Counted from the stretch's first letter, positions 47,834 to 60,440 are shown. The stretch is 64,000 nt of DNA from Talpa occidentalis (GCF_014898055.3 NW_023601433.1:46991876-47055875), one strand, 5' to 3'. Notes: generated by a model from the sequence alone, not told the origin. Numbers and translations are program-made.

Positions 47834-48330
47834 AAAAACTTCTGTTCCTTCAAAAATATTATTAGAAAACGAAATAGCAATCCATAGAGATGCCCACCCA
47901 TCTTACAAAAAACAAATGTTCAGAGCATATAAAGGATTCTCACAACTTGTTTAATAAGAAGGAAAAACACCCCTAATTTTAAGATGGGCAAAAGATTTGA
48001 ACTGAAACTTCACAAAACAGACAGGGATGGTTAATAAATACATGAAAAGATACCCAATCTCATTAGTCATCAGAGAAATGTAAATTAAACCACAAGGAAA
48101 TACTGCTAAATACCCACTAGAATCCTTAAAATTGAAAAAAAAAAACTGGCCAAATCAAATGTCAAGGATGTGGAGACTCAGGAACTCACACACTGCCTGT
48201 GGAAATATAAAAGATGGCACAGCCACTTTGGAAAACAAGTCTACAAGTTCTTATAAATATAAAAATATACTTATCATATGACCCATCAATTTCAGGCCAA
48301 GAAATAAAACATATATCTACAGAGACTTTT

Positions 48331-48588
48331 TTTTTAATTAATTTATTTATACAAGCACTGGGTACAGTCAGAAGCGTGGGAGGGTGAGAGAATTCACCAG
48401 AGCCAGATTGGGGAACAGAACAGGCAGAAGGACTGAAGTACACTGCTGAGGGGAGTAGTGGGCGGCAGGAGAGGTCTGCGTGCCATGTGGGACCATCTCC
48501 TGGAGGCCGGGTATTGAACCGACGCCGCAGAGGCTGCGGGCAGCTTCGCAACCCAGCGCCCAACCGCTGCGCCAGCAGGGAGGCCCCT
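48331..48588 (-). mobile_element. tRNA-derived SINE, GC-rich subfamily, minus, in L1
   Basis: TSD ctacagagactttt at 48317-48330 and 48589-48602, a perfect 14 bp. Part of the GGCTGCTCCCCGGCC region is replaced by a shorter variant (ggaggccgggtattg on plus). Confidence 0.93.
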
Positions 48589-48900
48589 CTACAGAGACTT
48601 TTATGTGACTACTTCCAGTAGTTTCATTCATAATAGTAAAAAACCAGAAACAACTCCATTACCTATCAACTGGTGAATGGATATACAAATTGTGGTATAT
48701 CCATATAGTAGAATACTGTTCAGCAATAGAATGTAAAAACTATGGAGAAACACAAAAACATTAATCAAACTCAAACATATGCTGAGCAAACGCAACAAGA
48801 TGCAGAGTACATACTAAATGATTACATTTCTAAGAAATTCTAGAAGAAGCAAAACCAATCTGTAGTTGATTCTTGGATACGTATGAGGGGGAATTTTCTG

Positions 48901-49539
48901 CAAGGAAGTATGAGGAAATTTTTTGTAGTAATAGAATTAATTATGAATATCTTGACTTTCTTGACTCTAGTGTATAAATTTGTCAAAACTTGCCTATCTT
49001 CACATTTTAAATGGATGCATTTCATTTTAATTGACTTAAGATATGACAATGTCTGGCCTTTCTATGAAATGGGGTCGTAGGGGAAGTTCATCAGGGAAAA
49101 ATGGTAAATGTTGATCTGACTGCTGATACAAGTCATATTTTCTCATTATCAGTAATAAAAGAGATACCTTCTAAAGCAAGAAATAACTTACTGGTTGAAA
49201 CATTTATCTATTTCTGCCATGATGCCTTGCCCCTCACACACACACATGCAAGAACAAGCTATTTCATCTGCTTTTGTTCACTTGCCTGGCACATTGTAGG
49301 TATCATTGAGATATAATTGATACCCATCTGTCATCTTTGTGTCTTATTTTTTATTGGTTCCAAACTCAGAGGGGAAAGATGGGGTTGTAGTTTGTCTCTT
49401 AAACTCCAGCAGCCTCTACTCCTACTGGAAATTATTAACAATAGCACAATAGTAAACCATGGGACAGTGAAACTTTATTTGGGTGTTTGCTATGTGCTAG
49501 GTTTATGATGTGTTAAAAATGCTTATAAAATATTACTTC
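48901..49539. other. unassigned DNA
   Basis: No supported gene. Short (CA)n near 49237-49247. Confidence 0.35.
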
Positions 49540-49700
49540 ATTCAACTTTCATAATCTAATGAAATAGATACGATTTTTATTTGTATTTTGGAATTGACAA
49601 AACCAAGACATAGAGAGATTAAATAACTCACACGTGGTAACACAGTAGGTGGCAAAACTGTGTTTTGAATCCAAGTAATCTGATTCCAAAATGATGGGCT
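49540..49700 (+). repeat. L2/MIR relic
   Basis: tcaactttcataatctaatgaaatagatac..., accaagacatagagagattaaataactcac, cacagtaggtggcaaaactg, aatccaagtaatctgattcc: the usual order of the common L2/MIR end (gaggcacagagaggttaagtaac...gtcacacagctagtaagtgg). Confidence 0.65.
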
Positions 49701-49849
49701 TACCCATTACTGCTTTCATAGTTATCTGGCTACAGTCCATTCTCCACACAACATCCTGAACAATTTGTTTGAAGGCAGATTTTATCAGATGAGTTTTCTG
49801 CTGTAATGACTTCAATGGATCCTCAAGATGGTTAGAGGAAAAAAAACTT

Positions 49850-50235
49850 GGTATTATTTATAAGGCCCTGTATGACCTGGCCCCTGTCATTTATTCAGTC
49901 CCATTGGAATAATTTTCTCCTGATTCGCTATTCCAGGCCATAGTCATCTTTTTGGGGTTTCCAGATATATCAAATGGCTTCCTGCTTCAGGATGTTGTCT
50001 TTAATTACAAAGAAAGATTTTTCCCCTGTTCCCCCCGCCCCACCATTCGTTCTTCATGCTTTCTTGAAATAAATCTTTTTTTTAGAGAAGTTTCTATGAC
50101 TTCATGTTCTCCAAACCCAACCATATCTCCCCCTTTTTTCCCTCTGGCCTTAACTTGTCTTTTACAGTCATAGCACTTATCATAATTTGAAATTATTTTC
50201 CTATTTCTGTGTGTGACTGGTATGACCTGCTTCAC
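49850..50235 (+). repeat. L2 relic
   Basis: ataaggccctgtatgacctggcccc, ttccaggccatagtcatc, agtcatagcacttatcata, ctatttctgtgtgtgactgg follow the L2 3'-half order. Confidence 0.65.
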
Positions 50236-50786
50236 CAGCTTGGGGTGAAAATTAAGTCACAACGCTTTCTTCAAGTCAGAACTAGCCCTGGTTTCCACTT
50301 GCCACATTTCCAGGAAGCTTACTCCCTTTCTGGGGTTGTAGGCAGGTTCTCCTCCCATTAAATTGTCCAATAACTTCAGAATTTACTCAGCTTAAAGGGG
50401 ACAGTCCTTGTCCCAAAATCTTAACGAGAATAAACTGGAATTTCCAATTGATTCAGTAATTCGCTCTGTTGTTTTAAACTGGCATTGCTTTCCTTGTTAA
50501 AAATTGACCCTGTACCCTGTGTGGTTCAGTATCCACTCTCCTTGGTCCACCTCTGTTGGCCCAGAGTTCACACTCTGGGATGAAATGTGTCGGGACAGTT
50601 GTGTTGGGGTGGCTCCTTGGCTTAGTCCCAGGCTGAGGCAGATAAGCGCTCAGACACCAACCACCTACATCCACTCTGTGGTTATATAGATTCTAGCACT
50701 ACACCCTGCTCACCAGTCATCACTACCCCTTTGTAGCATTTGATGATGGGGTCCATCAAGGACCCCTGTCTCCCACTTCAGAGTAC
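50236..50786. other. unassigned DNA
   Basis: No supported feature. Confidence 0.35.
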
Positions 50787-50790
50787 AGAG

Positions 50791-51274
50791 TGTTGTAGAG
50801 CAACCCCGATACAAAACGGGGTGCCTGACTGTGGGTCCTCACCCGCGCGCTTAAAAGGACTTATCAATGCTCTACTGCAGGCACACGTGAAAGGTTAATA
50901 AAAGGTTTATTTACAAGGGAAAGGGAAATGAGGAAATGTACAGCTCTGGGAGAAAAGTGGGAGACAAAGTTTTAAATGAGTCCTACCCGATCCGCCGATC
51001 AGGAATCCCAAAATGGCACTCTGAGAGCTGGCCGCCAGCCAGGAGCGGTGAAGCCAGGAGGCGAGCGATCGCGAGCCCGAGAGCGAGCAAGGCCCACGTG
51101 TCTGGTTTTTATATCCAACCTGGCTGCCCAACTCCACCCTCAGGTCCCAGCCACCCTCCCCTTGGTGGTGATGGGATTTGTCTTTCCCAATGTCCTGATG
51201 GCTTTAGTCTGGAGTGGGGGTGGAGTCCACAAAGCCTGTATGAGATTATCTCAGGACATCCTTTCCCTCTAACA
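50791..51274 (-). mobile_element. solo ERV LTR, 484 bp, minus orientation
   Basis: On the minus strand it starts TGTTAGAGGG and ends CTACAACA, with the 4 bp TSD AGAG at 50787-50790 and 51275-51278. The minus strand carries a TATA box (gatataaaaacc, about 51102-51113) and AATAAA at about 50908, in the order expected for U3-R-U5. A CpG-rich stretch (51060-51090) lies just downstream of the TATA box. No internal viral genes are present. Partly similar to 423-700. Confidence 0.85.
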
Positions 51275-51278
51275 AGAG

Positions 51279-52180
51279 GACATATACTCTAGAGTCTGCT
51301 GTGGGGTCCTCTGAAGCTACCCTCCAGGAACCCTGTCTGGGGTCACATGCTTGCTGGTTTCTTTCCATGTTGGTCTGCTCCTCACTCCTTACCCTCTCAC
51401 CTAGGACCTCCTGTATTAACCACTTACTGATGAACCCTGGCTGTTTTCAGGATCTGCTTCCAGGAGGGGAATAAGAAAGCCCTACCCCACTATAAGGCCC
51501 CTCAGCACCCTGCATATCCTCTCTGCCAGTGGATCTTTGAAGCTGTCTTGATCTAAAAGTTTCTAAAACTGCATCCACGAAAGTCTCTTTCTCTTTGTCT
51601 CAGAAAGTTCCTTGACCCCCATCAGAGTTAGCCCACCTTCCCAGCTAGCCTAGAGGAATTAGAAAAGTGACTTCTGTCAGGCACACACACAAGTGCCTTT
51701 TTATTTCCTTGCCCTGAAATAATGCATGCCACTAGATCTCCTACTCCCAGGAAAGGCCACTCAAGTGATTCTTTTCCAACAAAAAATATAATTTGTTCCT
51801 TATTGATTGAGGCTTTTCCTAGATTAAAAAAAAAAATAACTGTGGGAAACTCAATAGAGCTCATTTTAGATTTGAAACAAACAAAAACCAGAATTCCAAT
51901 ATCCTCCACATTTGCTAGTTCCAGGTTTTTCTCCCTGGTTTAAGAGTCGTGTCCTCTCCTTTTGTAAGGTCAGGGCTTCCACCATTCCTTGCAAACAGTG
52001 GCATCTGATCAATATTTGGTTAGTAAATGAATCATGAATCACCAACTGCTGAGTAAAACAGTGTCTATCTGTAAACAAGGACAAGAGTTTGAGGTCCAAA
52101 GCATTATCAGAAAATTATCTAAGAATCTTATCAAAAGCTGATCATTAATAGGTATGTACATGCCTATATACTTGCAATTT
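51279..52180. other. unassigned DNA
   Basis: No supported gene or repeat in about 900 bp. Confidence 0.35.
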
Positions 52181-52199
52181 ATGCATTTTCTTCTTTTTT

Positions 52200-52452
52200 T
52201 TTAAAAAAAGATTTATTTATTTTATACAAGAACTGGGGGCAGGAGGGTGAGAGGATTCACCAGAGACAGAGCGGGGAACAGAACAGGCTGACTGACGAGA
52301 TACACTGCTGAGGGGAGCAGCGGGCATGGCAGGAGAGGTCTGCTGCGCCATGTGGGACCCTCTCTGGCCGGCGGGGATTGAACTGGCGCTGCAGAGGCTG
52401 CAGACAGCTTCACAGCACGGTGCTCAAATGCCTGCGCCACCAGGAGAGGCCC
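52200..52452 (-). mobile_element. tRNA-derived SINE, minus
   Basis: TSD about tgcattttcttctttttt before and tacattttcttctttttt after. Good B box on the minus strand. Part of the tail (TGTACCCCAGCTCTTG region) is deleted. Confidence 0.92.
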
Positions 52453-52569
52453 TACATTTTCTTCTTTTTTAATTTAAAGAAGAGATCCTTCTTTGTGCTT
52501 TGAAACATTCAAGAAAGATTTTGGATATTGAAAAAGGTATAAAAATAATATAACAAACACCAAGAGACC

Positions 52570-53583
52570 CACTAGAGATAAGCCAGAGCCCCACCTAAGC
52601 AGTGGGAGTGGTTGAAAAAGTGGCTGCACCAGAAGTTGCTGCCTGTGGGCAGCCCCTCCCCCCATGCCAGCTGGGTTTTGAGCATGAAGCCCAAGCAGGA
52701 GTTTCCCTCTGGCTGCCCAGAGCGCTGCAGGATGGCTGCAAGGAAGTGTGCTGGGGCTTGATGGCTGGCAGGTGCTCACCCTTTTCTATTTGGCACCTGG
52801 ATCTTGCAATGGACCGTAAGATGCAAGCTAATTGAAATCATGTTCATCAGCTCATTAGTTAATTATTCCATACCAGATGAGCTGATTGGTTGTAAAATGG
52901 TCCATTCAATCACTTAGAATTAAAAATGGTCCAATCAGGCTGGTATGGACTAGGGTGGGGACCCTGAAAGAGGATATAAGGTAGGGCCGGTAACAGCTTG
53001 GGATACTCACTCTGTCCTTAAGAGGGATGCCTGGCCCTCCAAGAAAGTAGCAGCATCTAGCAGCTGCCCTCAAAAGAGAGAAGCCAAAAAGCTTTGCAAA
53101 GAAGCCAAAGATTTTTGCAGAGGCTGGGGTCACCACCCTCTGGCTCTGCCTCTGACACTACCTGAAAGGAGCAACAAAGGTCCTGGGCCTAGTGTCTCAA
53201 AGAGCTGTTTGTTGTTGCTACCACCTCCTACTGGTTGGTGGACCTTGGCACTACTGGCTAGTTCTACCCAGCACTACTGATAGGTTGCTGGCACTCTGTG
53301 TCTGGTCACTCTTGACAGCTGTTAATCATCTGGTACTGCCTCTTAGTGGTGTCTGGTCCAGCATCCAGTGCTGTCCATCCCGACCTTCAGACTGTAGGGT
53401 GAGATAGCTGAGTACTTGTAGCCTTAGAAACTCTTTGTTTTCCCTATTTGTTAAATATACCCCATTGCTGTTCCCTGAATCTGAGTGGTCTTGCAGCTGT
53501 GCACATGGGTGAAAACCCGCAGTGACCCGCCCTCTATCGGTCATTGTCCTTGACCGGCTGTACACTGGCTCTAAAGTCTTTCA
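52570..53583 (+). mobile_element. solo ERV LTR, related to the 13.3 kb copy
   Basis: Aligns along its length with 13309-14508: cagctgggttttgag, ctatttggcacct, catcagctcatta, gagctgattggt, ggtccaatcaggc, cctgaaaggagcaac and ctatttgttaaata all occur in the same order. TATA-like ATATAAG at 52974-52980. Two CCAT/CCAAT units 29 bp apart (52894, 52923). The AATAAA of the other copy is here AATATA. Ends TTTCA at 53583. The first ~55 bp seen in the other copy are not recognisable, so the 5' edge and any TSD are uncertain. Confidence 0.7.
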
Positions 53584-54105
53584 GAGACTTTAAAATAGAA
53601 ACCAAAGCTAAAGCTTTTGGAGGGACCTGTGTACTTCCCCTGCCCCTCCTTCTCACCAGAGTTTAAAGAAAACCTGAGTTTTATCTGAGTTTAAAGAAAG
53701 TTCCAGTCCTTGAAAGACACACTTAAGGCATGGCAGGATCTTGCCTTTCCCCCGCTAGCCACAAATGATTGAACAAAGGTGGATGCACCTGACTCAGTTG
53801 GTCAATTAGATGCCACAACTCAGGAATTCAAAATAGAGCTGATAACCATGAGCCATGTGCAAAAAGAATAGTGTGAAAAGTGTAAAGGGATGAAAAGACA
53901 GCAGAGGTACAGCAAAAAGTCAGTAAGAGAGAGGAGAGGGAAGGAGATGTTTGTCTTTTTTCCAAATCAGAAATATTTGCTTATTTTTCCATTCCATCCC
54001 TCTAAAGCCTTCCTGCTTTTCCTGTTTTTGATTTGTGAGAGTCTTTCATAACCTTTTCATGATCTCCATTTCTCTTGAGCTAACTTAGATGGGGGTCTAT
54101 TATTT
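53584..54105. other. unassigned DNA
   Basis: No supported feature. A direct echo gagtttaaagaaa occurs twice near 53658 and 53687. Confidence 0.35.
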
Positions 54106-54395
54106 TTATTTTTATTTTTATTTTGTTAAAGATTTATTTATTCATGCATACAAGAGCTGGGGTGCAGGCCAGAGGTATGGGGGAGGGGGGGGGCGAGAGG
54201 ATTCACCAAAGTCAGAGTGGGGAACAGAACAGGCAGATTGACTGAAAGACACTGCTGAGGGGAGCAGTGGGCGAGACAGGAGAGGTCTGCTGTGCCATGT
54301 GGGTTGCTTCCTGGCTGGGGATCAAACTGGTGCTGCAGTGGCTGGAGATAGCTTCACAGGTTGCAACTTAACCCCTTGTGCCACCAGGGAGGCCC
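54106..54395 (-). mobile_element. tRNA-derived SINE, older subfamily, minus
   Basis: Complete head on the minus strand. Tail AATAAATCTTTAAC followed by (TAAAA)n. The body contains a G run (54181-54193). The TSD is short or imperfect (tctatt). Confidence 0.9.
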
Positions 54396-54899
54396 TCTAT
54401 TTTCTTTAATGAAATAATCCATAAGATAAGCTTTCTTCACACACACACAAAAGTTTTTTTCCCTAAGTACAAGTGGGAAAAATCCCTAGGAAAATAGAAT
54501 TTGATCCATTATTTTATTTCACAGATAATAATTGAGCACCTACTTTATAGCAGGCTATGTACAAATCTGTGGTCCAACCTTCCAACTAGGGTGACCAACC
54601 AGTTCAGTATGCTAGAAAGTTCTCAGTTTTAGTACAGAAAGTCCTGTGTTCTAGGAATCACCTCAGTCTAGGCAAATTTGTTTTCTGGGACACCCTACTC
54701 CCAACCAAAGTAGAAATCCCATGGTGGAGGATTACCGGTTTGCATGGGATCTTAGAAAACCTGCTCAGTGGCCAGTCCTGACCTACACACTGTCTGCCTA
54801 CAAGTTGTTTTGTTTTCATCCCAGGCACAAGAGAGGCCTTATTAAAATGTGGGCTAGGTGGCAGCCCACCTGTGTTCAAAACTGTTATGCCCCTTAGGA
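54396..54899. other. unassigned DNA with an old LINE-type phrase
   Basis: aataattgagcacctactttatagcagg near 54530 is the ancient repeat motif also seen at 5330. The rest is unassigned. Confidence 0.35.
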
Positions 54900-55375
54900 A
54901 AAAATCTTTATCAAACCTATTAGGGTATAGTTGATCAGATACCTGGTTGCCTCTTTGACCTCATCTCCTGCCATTCTGTCTCTCCTACTCACCCTCCTCT
55001 GTGTGACTGCCTTGCTGTTTCCAGAACACCCTTATTACTTAGAGACCTCAGCTTGAACTGCCCTTCCCTCAGGTAATTGCACACCTACTCTGTAATTTTG
55101 TGAAAGTCTCTGCTTAAATATCATCTTCACTGAGGACTTCCTAGACCACTCTCTCTAAAATAGCACCCCCCCCGCCATCAATCTCTATCCCTGTCACACT
55201 TTTTCTTATCATTTATCCTGACCTATGACCTGTTTTTATTTCTTGTTTTTCTTCCCTTTTTTAGAATGAAAGTTCCATGATAGTATCAACTATCTTATTC
55301 TCTGCTGCATCTATAGTGCACAGAATAATAAAAGGTGTTCAATAGATATTTGTTGAAAGAATGAAAGAAGACAGG
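54900..55375 (+). repeat. L2 3' end
   Basis: tgcttaaatatcatcttcactgagg, cttcctagaccactctc, cctgtcacactttttcttatc, agaatgaaagttccatgatag, attctctgctgcatctatag, aataataaaaggtgttcaatag, atatttgttgaaagaatgaa: a long match in the order of the L2 3' UTR and tail. Confidence 0.85.
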
Positions 55376-55434
55376 TCATTTTTAACACCTAAGAAAAGGC
55401 CTGATGTTGCCTAAGTAGAGCAAGTCCATGCAGG

Positions 55435-55620
55435 TTGACTTAGTTCTGCCACTTAAAGCCTAATTGATCCTGAGCAATTATTTAACTTCTCTCAACATCA
55501 GTGTCCTTGAACCTGTCAAATGATAACAGAAACTATGGGCCTCAAAAAGTTGTTGGGAGGATTTCACATAATTCTTTGTAAGTGGGAAAACTTATCCAAT
55601 AAATAGTAGCTATAATGACT
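55435..55620 (+). repeat. MIR
   Basis: tagttctgccacttaaagcc, tgagcaattatttaacttctc, aacatcagtgtcc, aatgataacag, gttgttgggaggatttcac, then aaatagtagctataatg: the MIR core plus 3' region. Confidence 0.7.
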
Positions 55621-55649
55621 GTATATAGTATTAGCAGGTTCAGAGAAGG

Positions 55650-57168
55650 CGATCCACAACCCAGAGCGGAGGTACTCTGGGGAAAGGCTATTTCCCTGTG
55701 TGAAGGGAGAAGTCCTAGCCAAAACACATCTGGGAGGCAGGGAGTTGAGGCTAGAGGTGCAGGTTGGAGGCTGATGATGATTAGTGATACAAGTCTTTGC
55801 TCATAAAGTCAGTTTTTCATATCTCCAAATCGCAGTTTCTTTGAGGATCAAAAGAAATCCTGTATAGGAAGAAGTTCTCTTTAAACCATAAATTGCTATA
55901 TAAAGACTCTTATTATGATCTTCCAGTTTTGCCTCAGGCAGTATAAACACCTGTCTGCTCCGGTATCTATGTAGGATGACCTATCCTACAGAATCTGACT
56001 TTCTTGCAGGTTTAAGAGCAAGTAAGAACATTACTAGTTTTCTGTCTCTATCTCTGCTCAATAGACTCAGATTTCCCCAAAATTTATTTCATATCATTTT
56101 AGCCTATTTTAATATGAGCTCTTGGCAAAGCAAATGCTTTTTAATTATTCTGTTTTATCACATTATAATTCCTTTAGGAGGTATTATTTATTTGCTCTTG
56201 AAAATACCTAATGTTTCTAATGTAAATATTATCTCACCTTTTTTGTTTAATCCATTTGTTTATACATATATATATATACATATAACTTTGGCTCATTTTT
56301 ACTTCTGTAATCCTCTTGCTATTCTAATCACTGCTGCATTGTCAAGATATGTCTTAGGAATATTTTTTCCTTTCTCTCTACTTTCATGCATTCATTCAAT
56401 AACTTATTTATTCAACAAATATTTATGGAGTTTCTGCTATTTACCAATCAGTGTTGTATCAAAGGTAATTCAGCAAACCAAATAGATTTTAAAATAACAA
56501 CAATGATGGCAAATAAAAAAGAGAAGAGGATAAGGGATTTCATTGAAGAGCAAAGTTTTAGTATTTGCTAGGGGTGGTCTGGGAGGGCTCACTGAGAAGA
56601 TGACATTTTGTAAAGCCTCAAAGGGGTTTGGAGACAGTTCCAGTATCTTGCAGAATAATGCTTTAGGAAGTAGGAATGGAGAGTACAAAGGTCCTGGGGT
56701 TTGTGTCACATCAGAGAATGAGTAAGAAGCAAAATATGGAGGTGGAATATGAAGACACAGGTTCATGTGCAGTACGGTTCTGGGCCACTCTTGAGAATCT
56801 TATGGGCAGCCATGGAAAGCTTCTGGTGAGAAGAACAGAATCAAACATACAATATAACAAGATCACCTTGGTTTCTCCATTGGCAGAATCAAAACAGTGT
56901 TCTTCAGTCAGTAGGCACTGGAAGCTTCATTCTTGTGTATTTTTATATCATCTAACTGTGGAGGCAATTGTATGCAGAAGGGATCCTTCAGGGGGCTATG
57001 GCAATCATCCAGGTGAGAGATGCAGGCGCCTTGGGTCAGGGAGGTGGCAAAGTGGTGAGAAGTAGTTGTGTTCTGGATACAGGTGAAGAATTGTCCTTAA
57101 CCACTGTTTTGATATTGTTAGTGATTTATAGCAGAAATGTGACTTCATTTGTATAGCATCAATTAGTT
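55650..57168. other. unassigned DNA
   Basis: A 169-codon open frame at 55976-56485 is AT-rich and low complexity with no family signature. The stretch 56385-56465 (attcattcaataacttatttattcaacaaatatttatgg) is an ancient repeat relic. No gene is supported. Confidence 0.35.
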
Positions 57169-57184
57169 CAAATAATTACTTTTT

Positions 57185-57455
57185 GGGGCCTCCTGGTGGC
57201 ACAAGGGGTTAAGATGCAACCTATGAAGCTATCCGCAGCCACTGCAGCACGAGTTCGATCCCCGGTCAGGGAGAATCCCACATGGCACAGCAGACCTCTC
57301 CTGCCTCGCCCGCTGCTCCCCTCAGCAGTGTATTTCAGTCAGTCTGCTTGTTCTGTTCCCTACTCTGTCTCTGGTGAATTCTCTCACCCCAACACCTCTG
57401 GCCTGTACCCCAGTTCTTGTATGTGTAAATAAATAAATCTTTTTTAAAAAATAAA
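57185..57455 (+). mobile_element. tRNA-derived SINE, older subfamily
   Basis: TSD caaataattactttt (57169-57184) and caaataattcctttt (57456-57470). The B box GTTCGATCCCC is intact. The tail AATAAATAAATCTTTTTTAAAAAA carries a strong pol III terminator. Confidence 0.92.
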
Positions 57456-57470
57456 CAAATAATTCCTTTT

Positions 57471-58287
57471 CCTATTGAAGAATCCAGAAGGCAAGAATTC
57501 CCTGTGGCTCCTTTCCTCTGACATTTCATCCTAAATACTAACCTCCAAGCCCCAGCTCCCTATTTCAACTGAGTCACTTTCTCCTACATGCATCCCCATC
57601 ACTGTCCTGGGGTCCACAGCCCCAAGTCCTTTGCAGTGACTTTCCTATCCTGAAGGCCTAGGCACGACTCCTCTCTCCAAAATATCCTTCCCACAGTTCC
57701 GTTCAACTCCCATTCACTCACCTTCTGGGTTTCATTGACATTACAAATGGATATGCTTTGACTTGAAAGTGAAATAAAAATACTCTTCACTTTTTTCTCA
57801 GAAGTTCAACTTATTAAAGTTGATCAAATTTGAAAATGGCACTTTTGAAAGTCCTTGACCTAAGTGTGTAACCTAAATTATGCCACCTACTATATTAAGT
57901 AGACTGTATATGATTGTGATAAAGAGGAGAGAGAGAAGCTAGATCTTGTTAGCAACGTACCCTGCTGCCTGCCTGGGAATCTGCTCTCAGGATATGTCCT
58001 GGCATTTTATTTTCAGTAGTGTTAGCAGGTTCAGAGAAGGTGAATATCCTGAGTGACTGGACCAGCACTACTCTTGCATGAAAACTATTTTTCTGGGTTT
58101 TTTCCTAATTGTTTTTAGTAACTGGAGTGCTTTTCCCCCCCTTGCCAGGAATGAATGTACAATTTCATCTTGCATCTATCTCTGTTCCCTTTAAGCAGAC
58201 ATTGTATGCTGTGCTTCCTATTATTTAGATGCAGAATAAAGAGATCTACAGGTTGTAAATACACAGCTACAAAAACCATTCAGTAGT
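57471..58287. other. unassigned DNA
   Basis: No supported feature, except that ttagcaggttcagagaagg at 58022 repeats 55631. Confidence 0.35.
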
Positions 58288-58303
58288 CTACAATTTTTTT
58301 TAT

Positions 58304-58540
58304 TTTAAATAATTTTTTTTAAGATTTATTTTATTTATTTATGCAAACACTGGGTACAGTCAGAAGCACGGGAAGGTGAGAGAATTCACCAGAGCCAGAG
58401 CGGAGAGCAGAACAGGCAGACAGACGAAGTACACTGCTGAGGGGAGCAGCGGGCGGCAGGAGAGGTCTGCACACCACGTGGGACTCTCGCCCCGCAGCTT
58501 CGCAACCCAGCGCTCAACCGCTGCGCCACCGGGGAGGCCC
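58304..58540 (-). mobile_element. tRNA-derived SINE, GC-rich subfamily, minus, lacking its B box
   Basis: On the minus strand the A-box end is perfect (gggcctccccggtggcgcag), but the segment with the B box is missing: gaagctgcgg runs straight into ggcgagagtcccac. The near-TSD ctacaattttttt/ctacaaattttt flanks it. Confidence 0.9.
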
Positions 58541-60210
58541 CTACAAATTTTTTAATTCATCATATGTCATTGAATTTTGTCTTTGAGTTTTGTCAAATTT
58601 CTGATTCTACTTCACTATAGCATGTTCCTGAACAGAACTGAAAGTCTAGACTAAACAACAATTTCTTAAACGTATAGAACTGAGTTGAGTCTACATTTCC
58701 TTTTCCTTAGAGAATATAAACTGATATGGTCAAATTGCTATAGAAACCATATGGTTTTTTTTTTTTTTTTAAGTTTGGGATGTGGGGAGAAACTACTTTT
58801 CAGTTTTACTTTATACTTCATACTTCATATTTTTTTTAATTGTTTTTGCTCACAGCAAACAGCATTAAAGACAGTCACCCACAAATTCCCTTGTAAGGGG
58901 GGAACGTGGAGGGGCTTGACACTCAGTGCCCCATCCAATCCAGCCTCATAACCTGACAACTTTTTATCTTGGCCAAATTACATAAACTCAGTTTCTTCTT
59001 TCATAATCTAATATCATTTCTCCCTCTCTCGGGGCTACTTGAAGTCCTGGAAGACCAGTGCTGCCAGCAGAGATTTGGAGGACTCATCTCCTGAGCAGTT
59101 AATGGAATCCCTTTCCTGAATGCCAGGGTCTTTCTGGAATCCCTGCCTCTGGCTCCACTGCCTCCTCCCTGCTAGAGAATCTTTTTGTCAAGATTTCAGT
59201 CATTAAGCCTCTTTCCATTCTTCAAGAAATGATAGACCACTTTGTGAAGGCTTTGTGCAAAAACAAAGAGTATCAGGGATGATTAGCATTTCTTACTCTT
59301 TCCTGAATCACGTTACTTTTTATCCATTATTATTTCCAGTTTTCCAAATGTCTTAAAGTTTTCACTATTACTTGGCAAAGTAACCACTTATTAATTACTG
59401 CTGACTTTTTGGTATCAAATAGCAAACTAACATCTGCCTTTTTTGCGACCATATTCATATTGCAAGTCAATTTTTAATAACCTACTGAATAGCCAAGTAT
59501 ATAAATAAAATAGTATGTGTACATTATCAAGTGTTTTGGCAAGTAAAAAAAAGTGGATCTTAGTAGGTGGTAAGATACTGCTTGGGACTTGCTGTACCTT
59601 AATTGCATTTTAGTTACTATAATCTGAGGGATTTTCTAGATAAAAATCTCCTAGCTTTCCAAATTCTTCAATCTATGTCTTATTACTAACTGTTATAAAT
59701 GCTATTGACTGTAAGTAAAGAATATGGTGAAGGAAAGCATTTGGACAAGACGTGTTTATACAGAAAAATAACCATTTAAGCATCTAACATGAAATGAGGA
59801 TTAAACATACCTAGATAACTGTTTTAAATGGTAGTTTTGTTTGTGTGTTTGCTATCATACTACAAAATCTTATTCTTCTGTGGAGTCCTTTTAAACAAGA
59901 GTAGACCTGAATTAATTCTCTCCTTGAGCACCCAATCCTTTCTTAATTCCAATTTCTTTCAAATGCAAAGTATTTCTGCAGTGTATTTTTAGTTACTTTA
60001 AATGTCCACAGAATCAGTGAATTCTTTGCTGTTCAGCGTTTAGCCTTTTGGAAGCAAGTGCTTCTCTATTAGTTTTACGTAACTGTGGTTTTAACTATAT
60101 GAAATTTTTCTTGTTTAATTTTTGTGGACACAATTTGAATTGACTTTTACAAATGAGCTGATCCATGTTCTCTAAATATTATGCAAGCAACATTTACCTA
60201 AGGTGAGATT
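58541..60210. other. unassigned AT-rich DNA
   Basis: About 1.7 kb without a supported gene or named repeat. Possibly single copy. Confidence 0.4.
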
Positions 60211-60440
60211 CTTTTTTTTTATTATTTAAATTTTATTTTTATATTCCCCTTACAATTACAACCCCCTTATTTTGACCCCAATCCCTCCTTTCCCCGCCCC
60301 CCACCCCCCTTAGAGTGTCTCTGGTTCATTGTTGTTTGTTGATTTTGATATTTTCTTTCTTATAGTTATTCTTTTTCCTGGTCCCTTATTTAAGTTTTCT
60401 AGATTCCTGCTATGAGTGAGACCTCACAGTGAAAGACTTC
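60211..60440 (-). mobile_element. 5'-truncated L1 3' end, minus
   Basis: A T-rich left edge (reversed A tail), then cccccttattttgaccccaatc, ccccaccccccttagagtg, ctagattcctgctatgagtgag: reverse-strand L1 3' UTR, ending at gagacctcacagtgaaagac. Confidence 0.65.

Noticed and set aside
52560..53590. TSD GAGA for the second large LTR
   Set aside because: GAGA follows the 3' end and occurs at 52564, but the sequence after it lacks a TG start, so the match may be chance.
55976..56485. 169-codon open frame rich in Ile, Leu, Phe and Ser
   Set aside because: The composition reflects AT-rich DNA, there is no domain or homology I can name, and part of it overlaps an ancient repeat relic.
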